Below, piece by piece: positions 1-9,000 of a DNA stretch of 64,000 bases. The stretch covers positions 1-64,000 of the forward strand of contig NZ_JACBFP010000001.1 in assembly GCF_021401085.1 (NCBI RefSeq). The letters are read 5' to 3'. The stretch is from Chryseobacterium sp. R2A-55 (GTDB taxonomy: Bacteria > Bacteroidota > Bacteroidia > Flavobacteriales > Weeksellaceae). Below the pieces are notes generated by a model. The model was not told the DNA's origin. It saw only the letters and a list, made by a program, of their open reading frames with translations, and searched no databases. The translations under genes and the position numbers were made by a program. Every line of letters begins with the position of its first letter. Position 1 is the first letter of the stretch.

Positions 1-442
1 TCCCCAACATATTTGCAAGGTTTTAATGCTCAAATATACAAAATCCTGCAAAGAAAAACAAGAAAAATTACAATTAATTTATTGATTGTCAATATGTTGA
101 TGGCGTTTTAAGGAGAGACTAAGTACTTCCAACCAAAAAATAACAAATATGGCCAGGTTTGACAATTGGTCAGTTTACCTGAATTATTGCAAATCTCCCT
201 TGAAACAACTTTTTGAAACCAGGAAATATGATTGGTATTATATTCATAGGGGATCAAGATTAACCCTGCTTTGCAGCAATAGAAAATTGATCCTGTCAGA
301 TTATTGCTTTGCAAGATGACAATAGAAAGATTCCTAAACCGCCGATTGATCTTCTGAACACCATTGAATTATCCGCGGGAATCGGCTACACAGAAAATCT
401 CTTCCAGATTAAAAAAACAGCGTGAACATTAACAAAAAAAAA
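1..442. other. Non-coding left edge
   Basis: I see no convincing gene here. A short reading frame at 108-314 on the minus strand has no signal peptide, motif or start context and looks accidental. A possible leftward promoter lies at 31-61: TATATTTG on the minus strand (31-38) with a TTG 20 bases upstream (59-61). It would drive a gene beyond the left edge. The remainder is AT-rich spacer. Confidence 0.4.
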
Positions 443-462
443 CGGCATTCCGTAGAATGCCG
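443..462 (-). terminator. Rho-independent terminator of the first WDF gene
   Basis: An 8-bp perfect stem (CGGCATTC / GAATGCCG) with loop CGTA is bordered on the left by a run of A. In the minus-strand transcript this run becomes a T tract directly after the hairpin. It lies 30 bases past the stop codon of the gene that ends at 493. Confidence 0.85.
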
Positions 463-492
463 CCATTTTAAATAATATTAATCCAAAAAAAA

Positions 493-1317
493 TTATTTCA
501 CGAGTACTTTCTGAGTTTTCTTTCCTTTTTCAGTTTGCAAATTGACGATATAGAAACCTGGCTTCAAATCGAAGTTTACATCTGATCTGGTGTTTAAAGT
601 CTTCACCAGCGCACCATTTGCAGAGTACACATTCACATTGGTATTCCCAGAAACATTTGCAATGTGAACCTGGTTTCCAACGGAGAAAATATTGGCGGAA
701 ACTTTTGTGGAAACATCAGAAGTTGCAAGCTGGTTTGAGTTCAACGTGGTGATTACCGGTGCTCCGGATACTTCCATCTTGTAAAAGTTAATAGCGGCAT
801 CCGTATAGATGTAAAAAGTTTTACCAGCCGGGACGGTTGCAGTAAGAATTGCCGTATCTGCAGGACTTGCAGTTGGGCTGGTTGCAGCAGTACCATATAA
901 TACAGCATCTCCATCAGAAACAAATGCAGCTCTCACAGCACCTCCGCTTCCGGATTTATACCAAGCTTTGAAAGTCACACTTCCCGTACCGGAAGTCTCG
1001 ATGAAGAAATATCGTTGAACGGGTTTGTAGGTTCCTACAGCTGCTGATCCTCCGCCATTGGTTTGCAATCGATTTCCTGTAGCCACGTAGCCATCTGAAA
1101 AAGTTACCTGCGATGAATTGGTCACTGCGGCAAAATTGCTGTTGGTGCTGATGGGAAATAATCCGAGACCCTGTTTCACAATAGGGCTGGTTCCGATTCC
1201 GGAATTGAGCGGCCAGTTTGCGGTATCGTTGCTGAAATCCCAAGTAGTAGTCTGCGCATTAAGCGAAATCGCCGAAAACAGCATTGAAGCTGCTGCGAAA
1301 AGTAAAGATTTTTTCAT
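493..1317 (-). CDS. T9SS-exported WDF-module protein (pectin locus)
   Basis: A 274-residue exported protein of unknown function. Residues 1-21 are a Sec signal peptide ending in LNAQ. The mature protein opens with TTTWDFSND and continues as a beta-rich module to about residue 185. Residues 200-274 resemble a T9SS type A sorting tail (VYSANGALVKTL, LKPGFYIVNL, final QKVLVK), so surface attachment or secretion is likely. It is a paralogue of the next gene (1533-2306), and its module resembles the N-terminus of the pectinesterase at 3850-7068. No catalytic motif is visible. A binding role in pectin capture is an inference from context. It has its own operator and promoter at 1365-1386 and its own terminator. 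Confidence 0.8.
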   Translation of the reverse strand: MKKSLLFAAASMLFSAISLNAQTTTWDFSNDTANWPLNSGIGTSPIVKQGLGLFPISTNSNFAAVTNSSQVTFSDGYVATGNRLQTNGGGSAAVGTYKPVQRYFFIETSGTGSVTFKAWYKSGSGGAVRAAFVSDGDAVLYGTAATSPTASPADTAILTATVPAGKTFYIYTDAAINFYKMEVSGAPVITTLNSNQLATSDVSTKVSANIFSVGNQVHIANVSGNTNVNVYSANGALVKTLNTRSDVNFDLKPGFYIVNLQTEKGKKTQKVLVK

Positions 1318-1364
1318 AATAGAAAGAAGTTTTAAATAATTGATTTTATTGTTGTTCGATCTTA

Positions 1365-1386
1365 TACAATCGATTACACAAAGTTA
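1365..1386 (-). promoter_or_regulatory. Promoter with LacI-family operator
   Basis: On the minus strand a -7 box TAACTTTG (1386-1379) is followed without a gap by TGTAATCGATTGTA (1378-1365). The latter is a LacI-type palindrome with a central CG. The identical 14-mer occurs at 2350-2363 and close relatives at 13484 and 24817. A repressor bound here would cover the transcription start. No clear -33 box is seen. The predicted binder is the regulator at 13658-14668. Confidence 0.75.
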
Positions 1387-1473
1387 AAAAAAAAATTCAA
1401 ACTACCTTCTTAATCTCAAAAAATATCATTTTTTTAACATGCAAGCTGTTTATCTTATTCGAATAGATCACAA

Positions 1474-1505
1474 AAAAAGCGGCCATTCGAAAATCACCGC
1501 TTTTT
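1474..1505 (-). terminator. Rho-independent terminator of the second WDF gene
   Basis: A 9-bp stem AAAAAGCGG (1474-1482) / CCGCTTTTT (1497-1505) with a 14-base loop. It lies 27 bases beyond the stop of the gene ending at 1533 and gives a T-rich 3' side on the minus strand. Confidence 0.8.
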
Positions 1506-1532
1506 ATCAGAATATTATGGCATCAAATGAGC

Positions 1533-2306
1533 TTACTTCACCAACACCTTTTGAGATCTGATTCCCTTCTCCGATTTAGTGTTGACAAGGTACACCCCGG
1601 TTCCAAGTTCAAAAGCCACATCATTCTTTACCGTTGATGATTTAACCAATTTTCCGTCTGTAGAAAATACGGAAACATCAGTTGGCGAAGTGACATTTTT
1701 GACATAAACCGTATTACCTGCAGAAAAAACGTTCACCATTTCCTTAGCTGTATTGGCAGTCACTAAAGTGGTATTCTGCGTCACTTCAATTTTCATCAGG
1801 TTCACAGCGGTATCCCCAAAAATATAGATTCTTCCTGCTCCTTCAGTAGATTTGGTTGCCGTGAAAATCGTGCCGGCTTGATCCACGCTGGTCGCCTGTG
1901 CCAAAATCGAACTTCCATCAGTAACATATAGAACCCGTGAACCGGATCCCCCTCCTCTGCACCATATTTTCACATCCACCTTTCCTGTCACGTCAAAATA
2001 GATATACCTTTGAGTCGGAAGGTGGCTATAAACTCCGCTGGTATATCCTGCACCATTCAGTTGAAAACGTTTTGTTGCAGCGAAATTGTCGGAAAACGTG
2101 TAGTTACTGGCCGTCACAGTTCCTGTATTATGGAGGGTGGTGTTCACCCCGGCATAAATTCCCAATTCATCAATCGTGGTTGTTTCCTGCCCAATCCCAG
2201 AACTCAAAGCCCATGCACTAAAATCCCAGGTTTTAGGCAAAGTTAACTGTGCGGAAAGTACAGAACCCATTAATCCACAGGCAAGTAATAGTAAAGTTTT
2301 TCTCAT
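1533..2306 (-). CDS. T9SS-exported WDF-module protein, second paralogue
   Basis: A 257-residue exported protein of unknown function. I chose the start at 2306 (MRKTLLLLACGLMGSVLSAQ), which gives a clean signal peptide. An upstream in-frame ATG at 2366 would put 20 polar residues before it and overlap the promoter. The mature protein starts near LPKTWDFSAWALSSGIG and ends in a T9SS-like tail (VFSTDGKLVKSS, TGVYLVNTKSEKG, SQKVLVK). It aligns along most of its length with the 493-1317 protein. No catalytic residues are recognised. It is single-gene transcribed from the operator-promoter at 2350-2371. Confidence 0.8.
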   Translation of the reverse strand: MRKTLLLLACGLMGSVLSAQLTLPKTWDFSAWALSSGIGQETTTIDELGIYAGVNTTLHNTGTVTASNYTFSDNFAATKRFQLNGAGYTSGVYSHLPTQRYIYFDVTGKVDVKIWCRGGGSGSRVLYVTDGSSILAQATSVDQAGTIFTATKSTEGAGRIYIFGDTAVNLMKIEVTQNTTLVTANTAKEMVNVFSAGNTVYVKNVTSPTDVSVFSTDGKLVKSSTVKNDVAFELGTGVYLVNTKSEKGIRSQKVLVK

Positions 2307-2349
2307 TTTAATTAATTTTAAGTTATTGATTATTCGATATTTAATAAAA

Positions 2350-2371
2350 TACAATCGATTACACAAATGTA
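2350..2371 (-). promoter_or_regulatory. Promoter with LacI-family operator
   Basis: Minus strand: -7 box TACATTTG (2371-2364) directly followed by TGTAATCGATTGTA (2363-2350), the same 14-mer as at 1365-1378. This places the operator at the start of transcription of the 1533-2306 gene. Confidence 0.75.
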
Positions 2372-2416
2372 TAAATTAATTTGATATGTTGCCAGTTTTT
2401 TTTAGATATTTCAGAA

Positions 2417-2446
2417 AAAAGTCCGGACTTTTTTTGCCGGACTTTT
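2417..2446 (-). terminator. Terminator of the GH28-susCD-CE8-PL1 operon
   Basis: A perfect 10-bp stem AAAAGTCCGG (2417-2426) / CCGGACTTTT (2437-2446) with a T-rich 10-base loop, located 24 bases after the pectate lyase stop. The A/T flanks let it work in both directions. Confidence 0.85.
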
Positions 2447-2469
2447 GTGATTGTGTTTTTGGAGAGCCC

Positions 2470-3804
2470 TTATTTGATAAACTTGATAGAATGGGCTTTG
2501 CCCGAAACATTTACTGTTCCGAAATAGGTTCCTTTTGCTAAATGCTGCACGTTTAATGTAGTATGTTTGGAAGCATTTACATTTTCTGACATCACTTTCC
2601 TGCCGTCCGCCGAATAAATCACGATCTGCATTTTTCCGGAAGCGTTTTCTGGAAGTTCTATGTTTAAAAAATCTTTTACAGGAATTGGGAATACTTTGAT
2701 ATTCTGCGGCACATTATTACCTGCCGTTGCCATAAAACTGCAGACTCCGGGGGTAATCGCCCCACCTGTTGTGACCTGCAAAGTTGCTCCTGCACCACAA
2801 CCAGCGTCGGGAACATAAGTCGCCACCTCCTCTAAAGACATCACGCTGTAGGAATAGGAAGGCGCAGAAACAGTTCCTGTATTATAAGCAGCAGTATTCA
2901 CCGGATTACCATTCCACGAACTGTTTACGTAATTGATTGCATAAGAACCACCGTCTGTAGAGGTGTAGCTTCTGAACATATTGGTTACTCTGGCAAAGTT
3001 AGAATTTTCCACATACACCGTGGAGTTATTTACCCCGCCGCCAAGTCCGATGGCCAATGCTCCGGAAACAGAAGTGTAATAGTAATTATTCAGGAGGTGA
3101 AGTTCCGCGTTTCTGGCTCTTGGCATTCTTTCTTTGCATCCTTCTGCCCAGAAATTATTATGGAAAGTGATACTGTAATGCCCATCAGCAGGAGCATCCG
3201 TTGCGCTTGAACCAACAAGATTAGAGAATCGGTGATCGTTTGAGCCACCGGAACCGCCCGGAATTGGAGCTTTCAAATAAGTGAATTTGCACCAGGAAAC
3301 GGTCACATTATCTGCCAATCCCACATTATCAAAATTGCTATCCTGCCCGTCCTGGAATTCACAGTGATCTACCCAAACATTTGTTGCACCCTGATTGGTG
3401 AGGTTATCGGGTCCATTCACATCATAAGCTCCCGGTCCAACGAAAATCAGATTCCGCACAATGATGTTGTTAGAACCGTTTTTGAAATTCAGAATTCCGG
3501 CGCCGGTTTGGTTTTCGTTCACCAATTTCGCTCCAGGCAGTCCGATCAAAGTCTTGTTGGAAATTACTGCACTAATGACTCCCCCTTGTGGTATGGTGAT
3601 CGTTCCGGAAACCAGAATTACCTTTGCGCCTGCAGAAGTGAGGTTGGATTTCAGAGTGGCATAATCGGTTACGGTAATCGGTGTAGCATTTCCACCTCCT
3701 GTTGCCAAAGCTCCATATCCTTGTGGGGTATTTGATGATAATACTTGGGCTGATAAATTCCCCAATCCCACCAATAAGGATAATGAAATGATTATTTTTT
3801 TCAT
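2470..3804 (-). CDS. Pectate lyase, polysaccharide lyase family 1, T9SS-exported
   Basis: A 444-residue lyase that cleaves polygalacturonate by beta-elimination to 4,5-unsaturated oligogalacturonides, at the cell surface or outside. The start at 3804 (MKKIIISLSLLVGLGNLSAQ) gives a proper signal peptide; an ATG 12 codons upstream would spoil it. PL1 marks are the parallel beta-helix repeats, VWVDHCEF near residue 143 with VTVSWCKF after it, and RMPRAR near residue 228, which fits the catalytic RxPxxR motif. Residues from about 370 form a T9SS sorting tail (VFPIPVKDFLNIELP, KGTYFGTVNV). It is the last gene of the operon, 45 bases after the pectinesterase, and ends at a strong terminator. Confidence 0.93.
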   Translation of the reverse strand: MKKIIISLSLLVGLGNLSAQVLSSNTPQGYGALATGGGNATPITVTDYATLKSNLTSAGAKVILVSGTITIPQGGVISAVISNKTLIGLPGAKLVNENQTGAGILNFKNGSNNIIVRNLIFVGPGAYDVNGPDNLTNQGATNVWVDHCEFQDGQDSNFDNVGLADNVTVSWCKFTYLKAPIPGGSGGSNDHRFSNLVGSSATDAPADGHYSITFHNNFWAEGCKERMPRARNAELHLLNNYYYTSVSGALAIGLGGGVNNSTVYVENSNFARVTNMFRSYTSTDGGSYAINYVNSSWNGNPVNTAAYNTGTVSAPSYSYSVMSLEEVATYVPDAGCGAGATLQVTTGGAITPGVCSFMATAGNNVPQNIKVFPIPVKDFLNIELPENASGKMQIVIYSADGRKVMSENVNASKHTTLNVQHLAKGTYFGTVNVSGKAHSIKFIK

Positions 3805-3849
3805 GTCTTTTCTGTTTCGAATCTTTATGAAGATTCCCATTATTTATTT

Positions 3850-6800
3850 TTAGTTTGTTCTGATTTTTATTGATTTTAATCCTTTGGCATTTTCCACATT
3901 TACCACCCAGATTCCAGTAGGAAGGGAAAAACTTGTTTCATTATAAGCCGAAAATGACTTTATCAGATTTCCGCCCATTCCATACACTTTCACCAGTGTG
4001 CGTTCTTTCACCTCTTTTATGAAGACTTCATTTTCTGATGCAAAAACCCATACTCCATTATCAGTTTTCACATTTCCGGTTCCTAAAACGATCGAAGAAA
4101 ACGGATCCCAACCATCGTTTCCTTTGGTAAAGTTGAAAGTGTTGATTGCCGTGGCATCATTCAATATGGGGCTGTTTAAGAAAGTCGCCCAAGCTGCGCG
4201 GTTCCCGGAATTGTTCACACCCGAAAGTTCGGTGGTTCCATATTCATACATTCCCGGTGAAGTTCCCCCCAAAGTATTGAGCCATCCCAAAGGCTGGATT
4301 AATGACAGACCGACCGACCCCGGGAAGTTTGAGGTCTCAATGGTGGTGTTGTAGAAAACTGCTTCACTTGTATTTGCCGCCCAAGGTCTTCCGAAATATC
4401 CCGGCTTTGCACGGTAGGTGGAGTTGGTATCCATTCCCGGTGTGGTGGAAGTCACGGTACAGTTGTACATCAGGAATCCTCTTCCTGAAATCTGCTGCGG
4501 CGCCACAATATAGGAAGCGTCATTGGAGGAATCGCTTGTATTCATAGTCAACTTAGTCTGATAGAAAACCGCAGTCATTCCACCGAAAATAAAGTCAACT
4601 GCACCCAATACCTCGCCTTTGTAATAAGCAACTCTTGCTCCCTGCGCACCGAAGAAGGAATCCTGTCTTCCGATAACCTTACAGTTTTTCAGAAATGAAC
4701 GATCACCACTTGCCGTGTAAGCAATTGCTGCAGCCCTTTCGACCAAAGACTTGTTCTGTACGTTTATATTTCCTGCACTTGTTGGTCTTGTTCCCGGACT
4801 TCCTGTGGTCCACGGAACTACCACGTCCTGCGATTCTTTAAGTGAAATATACTGATTGAATGAATTCTCGAAAATAATATCTTCCGCTTCAAAGCCCACA
4901 GCACTCACTACAACGGTTGCATTCCAATAAGATCCGTTCGTGGTTCCGGCTCCGGTATTCGTGTAAGAATAATTGCCATTTTCTTTGTTGACATTCAGGA
5001 CATCTTGATTCCATTTCTGGTTATTCGCCATAGAATAATAGTTGTATCCATGCCCATAATAGGAAGTTATCCGAACGGCATTCGGAGAAATATCAACTCC
5101 TTTGTTTAAAACTGAAGTATCTGGAATTGCAGAAGCATTTTTCAAAGTGACATTCGGCTGGGAAACGATTAACATTTCCTCATAATTTCCGGGATCTATC
5201 ATGATCGTAACCCGGTCATTTGCGTTTCTTATCATATTGGAGACCGCCGTCAAAGCTGCATTGATGGTTTGATACTGCTTGTCTGCACCCACTGTGATCG
5301 TTGGTGAATATGCCACATTGTTTACCACTTTAATCTGCTTAAGATATGAAGTATAACCAGCCGTTCCGCCAAAAGTTATAGACACATTTCCGGCAGAAGC
5401 TCCCGGATACAGGTATTCTACAGTTTCTATGACTGAAGTTGAACCTGATGAAGTAGAATAGGTGGTTCCTCCTTCGATATTGAAATTTGCTGCATAATAA
5501 TAGCTTACGATAATCTTTTGATTTGGATTAACGGGAACTAAAATGGTAGCACCTGGTTTTGCCAAAAGATGATTTTGCGGAAGTTGTGTTGAAATCTGGC
5601 CGTTGAGCTGTAATCCTTTGTAAAATGCAGTTGTGGAGGAGTTGATGACTTTATCATCAAAAGACCAGATTGTTACGGGGTTAAAGGCCAGTGATTTAGA
5701 ACCACCTGCTCCATTCACTTTCAAATAAGAAGTCAGGGCCAATTCAAGAGGAAACTGATCCAAGCCGTTTGCCGAAATCTTATAGGTTCCATTTCTCAGA
5801 CTGATATTGCCCAGGTCATTAAAAGCATAATGATAACCAGCTTCGTTAATATTGCTAAAAGTCAGACTTAATGCCGCAAGCTGTGACGTATTAAGGTTTG
5901 TGCTAATAGTTACCGGATATTTGGGTTTTAGCGCAAAATCAATATTTAAGATGGAATTTCCAGTCACTGTGACGGTATTGTCTAAAATCTGATAATCATT
6001 GACCCCATTTGCCGAAATGGTATATGGAATATTCGGCTCCAACTGAACAGTGTATGTGGAATTGCTAGTATTGATCGTGGGATTCGGTACATAGATGCTT
6101 CCGCTTTCCGGATCCGGAGTAAAGGTCAAACCAAGATTCGCAATATTTGTTCCCAACCCGGAAATATTTCCGGTAACCGCTGCTAAACTCACATTGGAAA
6201 CTGAAAGATGGTGAGACAAAGCGGAACCTGCTCCCGTCGTATTCAAAGTTTCCCCGGAAGTAATGAGATATCCGCTCGCATTGGCCAAACTGTAGGAATA
6301 GGAATAACCAACCGGCAGATTCACACTGTAAGCATTGGAATTAACCGGAACGTTCCAGGTTTTTCCTGCCGTGTTGTTAATAATCAAAGAATATCCTGCA
6401 GGAATTCCGACTGCCTGCGAAACATCAATGGTTCCCGAAACGGTGGTGTACGTTGCAGGATTTCTGTAGATGCGGTAATAACTCGCTTTGGCAAGGTTGT
6501 CATAAATAAAATAAGTTCCGGAATATTTGGCCACAAAAGTCGCTTCCGTTACCGCAGCGGATGTAGCGGTGGTTGCGAAATTATCAGTTTGAAGCAAAGT
6601 ATTTGCAGAAAGGCTGAAAACCAAATTTCCTGCGGTGTCACCTCTGGCGATGACTTTCACCTCATCATCTTCATTAAGGCTCAATTTAAAATATCTTGAA
6701 TTAGGTTGTCCGCTTCCGTTGACTGTGGGAATTCCATTGCAATAAAGACGGCCCAAATGGGTACTCACACTGGCAATATTTTCGTCATATCTCGTCACTG

Positions 6801-7068
6801 CGGTATTGGTGGTTCTCAGTCGGTCGTTGGTTCCGCCCACCCAAGAAAGTTCCCCAGCTGTGAATGTGGAAGGAAAAACGTTTGTGGTGCTGGAACTTCC
6901 CGGAGTGATGGTTCCGGGATACCATCCATTGATGGTGGAAACCTGTAATCTGTTGTTGTATTGGGAGGTCTCAAGTTGGGTTGCGCCGAAATCCCAAACG
7001 TCTGTGAACTGTCCGAAAACAGCATACATCGGAAACATTAAGATCAGGAAGAAGGAGAGTTTTTTCAT
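3850..7068 (-). CDS. Multidomain pectinesterase (CE8) with WDF modules, T9SS-exported
   Basis: A 1072-residue enzyme predicted to remove methyl esters from pectin and so prepare it for lyase and hydrolase attack. It has a signal peptide (MKKLSFFLILMFPMYAVFG), then a WDF module (VWDFGATQLETS, about 25-205), Ig-like or carboxypeptidase-regulatory-like repeats (about 205-465), and a second WDF-like module opening with TIWSFDD (about 470-580). The CE8 beta-helix (about 585-980) carries GRQDSFF near 800, GAVDFIFGG near 823 and FGRPWA near 894, which supply the two catalytic Asp and the Arg. A T9SS tail ends it. CE8 enzymes are often 300-400 residues, so the N-terminal half is unusually long. It follows susD after a 98-base gap that contains a hairpin. 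Confidence 0.9.
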   Translation of the reverse strand: MKKLSFFLILMFPMYAVFGQFTDVWDFGATQLETSQYNNRLQVSTINGWYPGTITPGSSSTTNVFPSTFTAGELSWVGGTNDRLRTTNTAVTRYDENIASVSTHLGRLYCNGIPTVNGSGQPNSRYFKLSLNEDDEVKVIARGDTAGNLVFSLSANTLLQTDNFATTATSAAVTEATFVAKYSGTYFIYDNLAKASYYRIYRNPATYTTVSGTIDVSQAVGIPAGYSLIINNTAGKTWNVPVNSNAYSVNLPVGYSYSYSLANASGYLITSGETLNTTGAGSALSHHLSVSNVSLAAVTGNISGLGTNIANLGLTFTPDPESGSIYVPNPTINTSNSTYTVQLEPNIPYTISANGVNDYQILDNTVTVTGNSILNIDFALKPKYPVTISTNLNTSQLAALSLTFSNINEAGYHYAFNDLGNISLRNGTYKISANGLDQFPLELALTSYLKVNGAGGSKSLAFNPVTIWSFDDKVINSSTTAFYKGLQLNGQISTQLPQNHLLAKPGATILVPVNPNQKIIVSYYYAANFNIEGGTTYSTSSGSTSVIETVEYLYPGASAGNVSITFGGTAGYTSYLKQIKVVNNVAYSPTITVGADKQYQTINAALTAVSNMIRNANDRVTIMIDPGNYEEMLIVSQPNVTLKNASAIPDTSVLNKGVDISPNAVRITSYYGHGYNYYSMANNQKWNQDVLNVNKENGNYSYTNTGAGTTNGSYWNATVVVSAVGFEAEDIIFENSFNQYISLKESQDVVVPWTTGSPGTRPTSAGNINVQNKSLVERAAAIAYTASGDRSFLKNCKVIGRQDSFFGAQGARVAYYKGEVLGAVDFIFGGMTAVFYQTKLTMNTSDSSNDASYIVAPQQISGRGFLMYNCTVTSTTPGMDTNSTYRAKPGYFGRPWAANTSEAVFYNTTIETSNFPGSVGLSLIQPLGWLNTLGGTSPGMYEYGTTELSGVNNSGNRAAWATFLNSPILNDATAINTFNFTKGNDGWDPFSSIVLGTGNVKTDNGVWVFASENEVFIKEVKERTLVKVYGMGGNLIKSFSAYNETSFSLPTGIWVVNVENAKGLKSIKIRTN

Positions 7069-7095
7069 AATGAAATGGATTTGATGGTCAAGAAA

Positions 7096-7140
7096 AAACC
7101 TGCTTTTCGATTTTCTGAGAAGAAATCAATCAGCAGGTTT
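7096..7140 (-). terminator. Intra-operon hairpin (attenuator) after susD
   Basis: A 9-bp stem AAACCTGCT (7096-7104) / AGCAGGTTT (7132-7140), with a smaller inner stem, is followed on the minus strand by a T tract from 7098-7093. It lies between susD and the pectinesterase and probably lowers, but need not stop, transcription into the two downstream enzymes. It could also stabilise the susCD message. Confidence 0.6.
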
Positions 7141-7166
7141 ATTAAGAAACTAACTATATTATCGAA

Positions 7167-8954
7167 CTAGTAACCATAATCATTTTTAAGGGTACCGTTA
7201 CTTGCGTCAAGGAATACTTGCCAAATCGGCCAGAACTGTCTGGTGTTGGGATCTTTTCTATAGAGTGCCGCAATTTTGGAATCAGAAAGTGCAGTCCAGT
7301 CTGCTGCAGTCCAACCCGTACCTGGATTGGTGGTTTCCCCTCTGTTTAAACCATAGATTTGAATGGTTTCATTATCGGCGGCATATTTCCAGTAAACCGT
7401 TGAAGGAACATCAGCATAGCGGTCTGTTCTGTTTTTCAGTTCGGTCATTCTTGCTTTTGCATCGGCCAAGTTTGTTCCCAAAAGATTCCATCTTATCAAA
7501 GCCAATTTTCTTTCAAATTCACCGGTAAATTCAAATTTGTTTTCATCAACAATAGCGTTGAACATCGCTTGTTTAGAGGTCAAGGCATTTACATAATTTT
7601 CAACCTTTACTGGTCTGTCTGCTGCTGCGAAAGCGCGGTTCCTCAGTTGTTTTAAATAAGGGGCTGCAGCTGCAGGTCCTTCCAGTTCGTTTGCAGTTTC
7701 AGCAGCCATGAGAAGAATTTCGGCATATCTCATGTAGATTTTGTTAACGCCATCGTCATTGCTTGAAGTAACGATTCGGTTCATCCACTCAAAACGGTAT
7801 TTTCCAAAATACCATCTGTTGAATGCGCCCAGTTCCTGCTTGGATTTTCCAGCCACAGCATTCCCCCATTTGTAAGGGACGCATGTCACATTTCTTCTCT
7901 GATCTTTTTCATCGAAATCATACCACACATTTGGCAACGGACCTGCCTGTCCGCCTCTGTTGCTTCCCATTTGTTGGTATTGGTCGTTGGTTGCATGATT
8001 CACTGCGAAAGTAAACAGAACACGTCCTCTACCGGCGTCAAACGGGATTTCCCAAAGCGATTCATTTCCCGCTGCAATAATTTCTTTATTATAATTTCGC
8101 CACAAAGTTTCAAAAGTAGTCTCCAATTTCGCGGAGCCACTGTTGATCACATCTCTACATTCCTGCAAGGCAATCGGATAAAGTTTGGCTACAGACAATT
8201 CCGGATCAGAACTTCTTCTGATTCCATCGGGATACTGAGAATAACCAGAGGCAGCCAAAGCTACTCTTGCCCTTAATCCCTTCACAAAAGCTTTGTTAAT
8301 TCTTTCGGTTGTAGCAGTTGCGGTGGAAGAATTCGGCCATGGAACTAAAGTGGAAGCTTCTGCCAAATCAGCCAAAATTTGTTTGTAGATCACATCCCTG
8401 CTGGATTTCGGCAAATAGGTGGTTTCGGTCACAATGGGTTCAAATCTTGCGGGAACATCTCCCCAACCTTTCACCAAATCAGCGTAATAAATCGCTCTCA
8501 AAGTAAGCGCTTCACCTAAAAGGTAACCTAATTCTGAACCTGGAGTTGGGTTTCCATAAGCGCGCAAACCACGGATACAGAGATTGGCTCTTTCAATACC
8601 TTGATACATCATAGCCCAAACATTGTTCGCAGTGTTCATTTGCGAGTTATTTGGTTTGGGATCATAAACGCAAAGGTCCGCATTGTCATTGGAGGTGGAT
8701 TCTGAGGAATTGTACCATTCTGAATCGGTATTCATTCCGTAAAATGAGATCCATCTTCCCCTGTAGGAATTGGTTTCCATCATCGGAACTTTAATTCCGT
8801 CCACTGCGCCTTTTGCCAAATCCGGATTTGAGAAGATTACCGCCTCAGAAGTTGCCGAAGGAGCGGTAGTGTTTAATATTTCTTCGCCGAGCTGCTTGCA
8901 GGAAATTACTGCGAGGGGAAGAAGCAGGAGTGAAAGTTTTATTGATAATTTCAT
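7167..8954 (-). CDS. susD: SusD/RagB-family outer-membrane glycan-binding lipoprotein
   Basis: A 595-residue surface lipoprotein that binds oligogalacturonide and forms the lid of the SusC channel. The signal peptide MKLSIKLSLLLLPLAVISC contains a lipobox with Cys at residue 19. The sequence has the helical SusD pattern: an N-terminal region with TPR-like helices, RANLCIRGLRAYGNP, GEALTLRAIYYADLVKGWGDVP (a very typical SusD segment), and a C-terminal RagB/SusD half (IYMRYAEILLMAAETANEL). It is 46 bases downstream of susC and transcribed with it. Substrate is inferred from the pectin enzymes around it. Confidence 0.93.
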   Translation of the reverse strand: MKLSIKLSLLLLPLAVISCKQLGEEILNTTAPSATSEAVIFSNPDLAKGAVDGIKVPMMETNSYRGRWISFYGMNTDSEWYNSSESTSNDNADLCVYDPKPNNSQMNTANNVWAMMYQGIERANLCIRGLRAYGNPTPGSELGYLLGEALTLRAIYYADLVKGWGDVPARFEPIVTETTYLPKSSRDVIYKQILADLAEASTLVPWPNSSTATATTERINKAFVKGLRARVALAASGYSQYPDGIRRSSDPELSVAKLYPIALQECRDVINSGSAKLETTFETLWRNYNKEIIAAGNESLWEIPFDAGRGRVLFTFAVNHATNDQYQQMGSNRGGQAGPLPNVWYDFDEKDQRRNVTCVPYKWGNAVAGKSKQELGAFNRWYFGKYRFEWMNRIVTSSNDDGVNKIYMRYAEILLMAAETANELEGPAAAAPYLKQLRNRAFAAADRPVKVENYVNALTSKQAMFNAIVDENKFEFTGEFERKLALIRWNLLGTNLADAKARMTELKNRTDRYADVPSTVYWKYAADNETIQIYGLNRGETTNPGTGWTAADWTALSDSKIAALYRKDPNTRQFWPIWQVFLDASNGTLKNDYGY

Positions 8955-9000
8955 TGTATTTTAATATTTTCTAGTGGTCAATTTTTTACTTATCGTTTAT

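Noticed and set aside
108-314. 68-residue minus-strand frame at the left edge
   Set aside because: No signal, motif or promoter, and cysteine/aromatic-rich composition typical of translated spacer.
6208-6699. 163-residue plus-strand frame within the pectinesterase gene
   Set aside because: Antisense shadow of a strongly supported gene.
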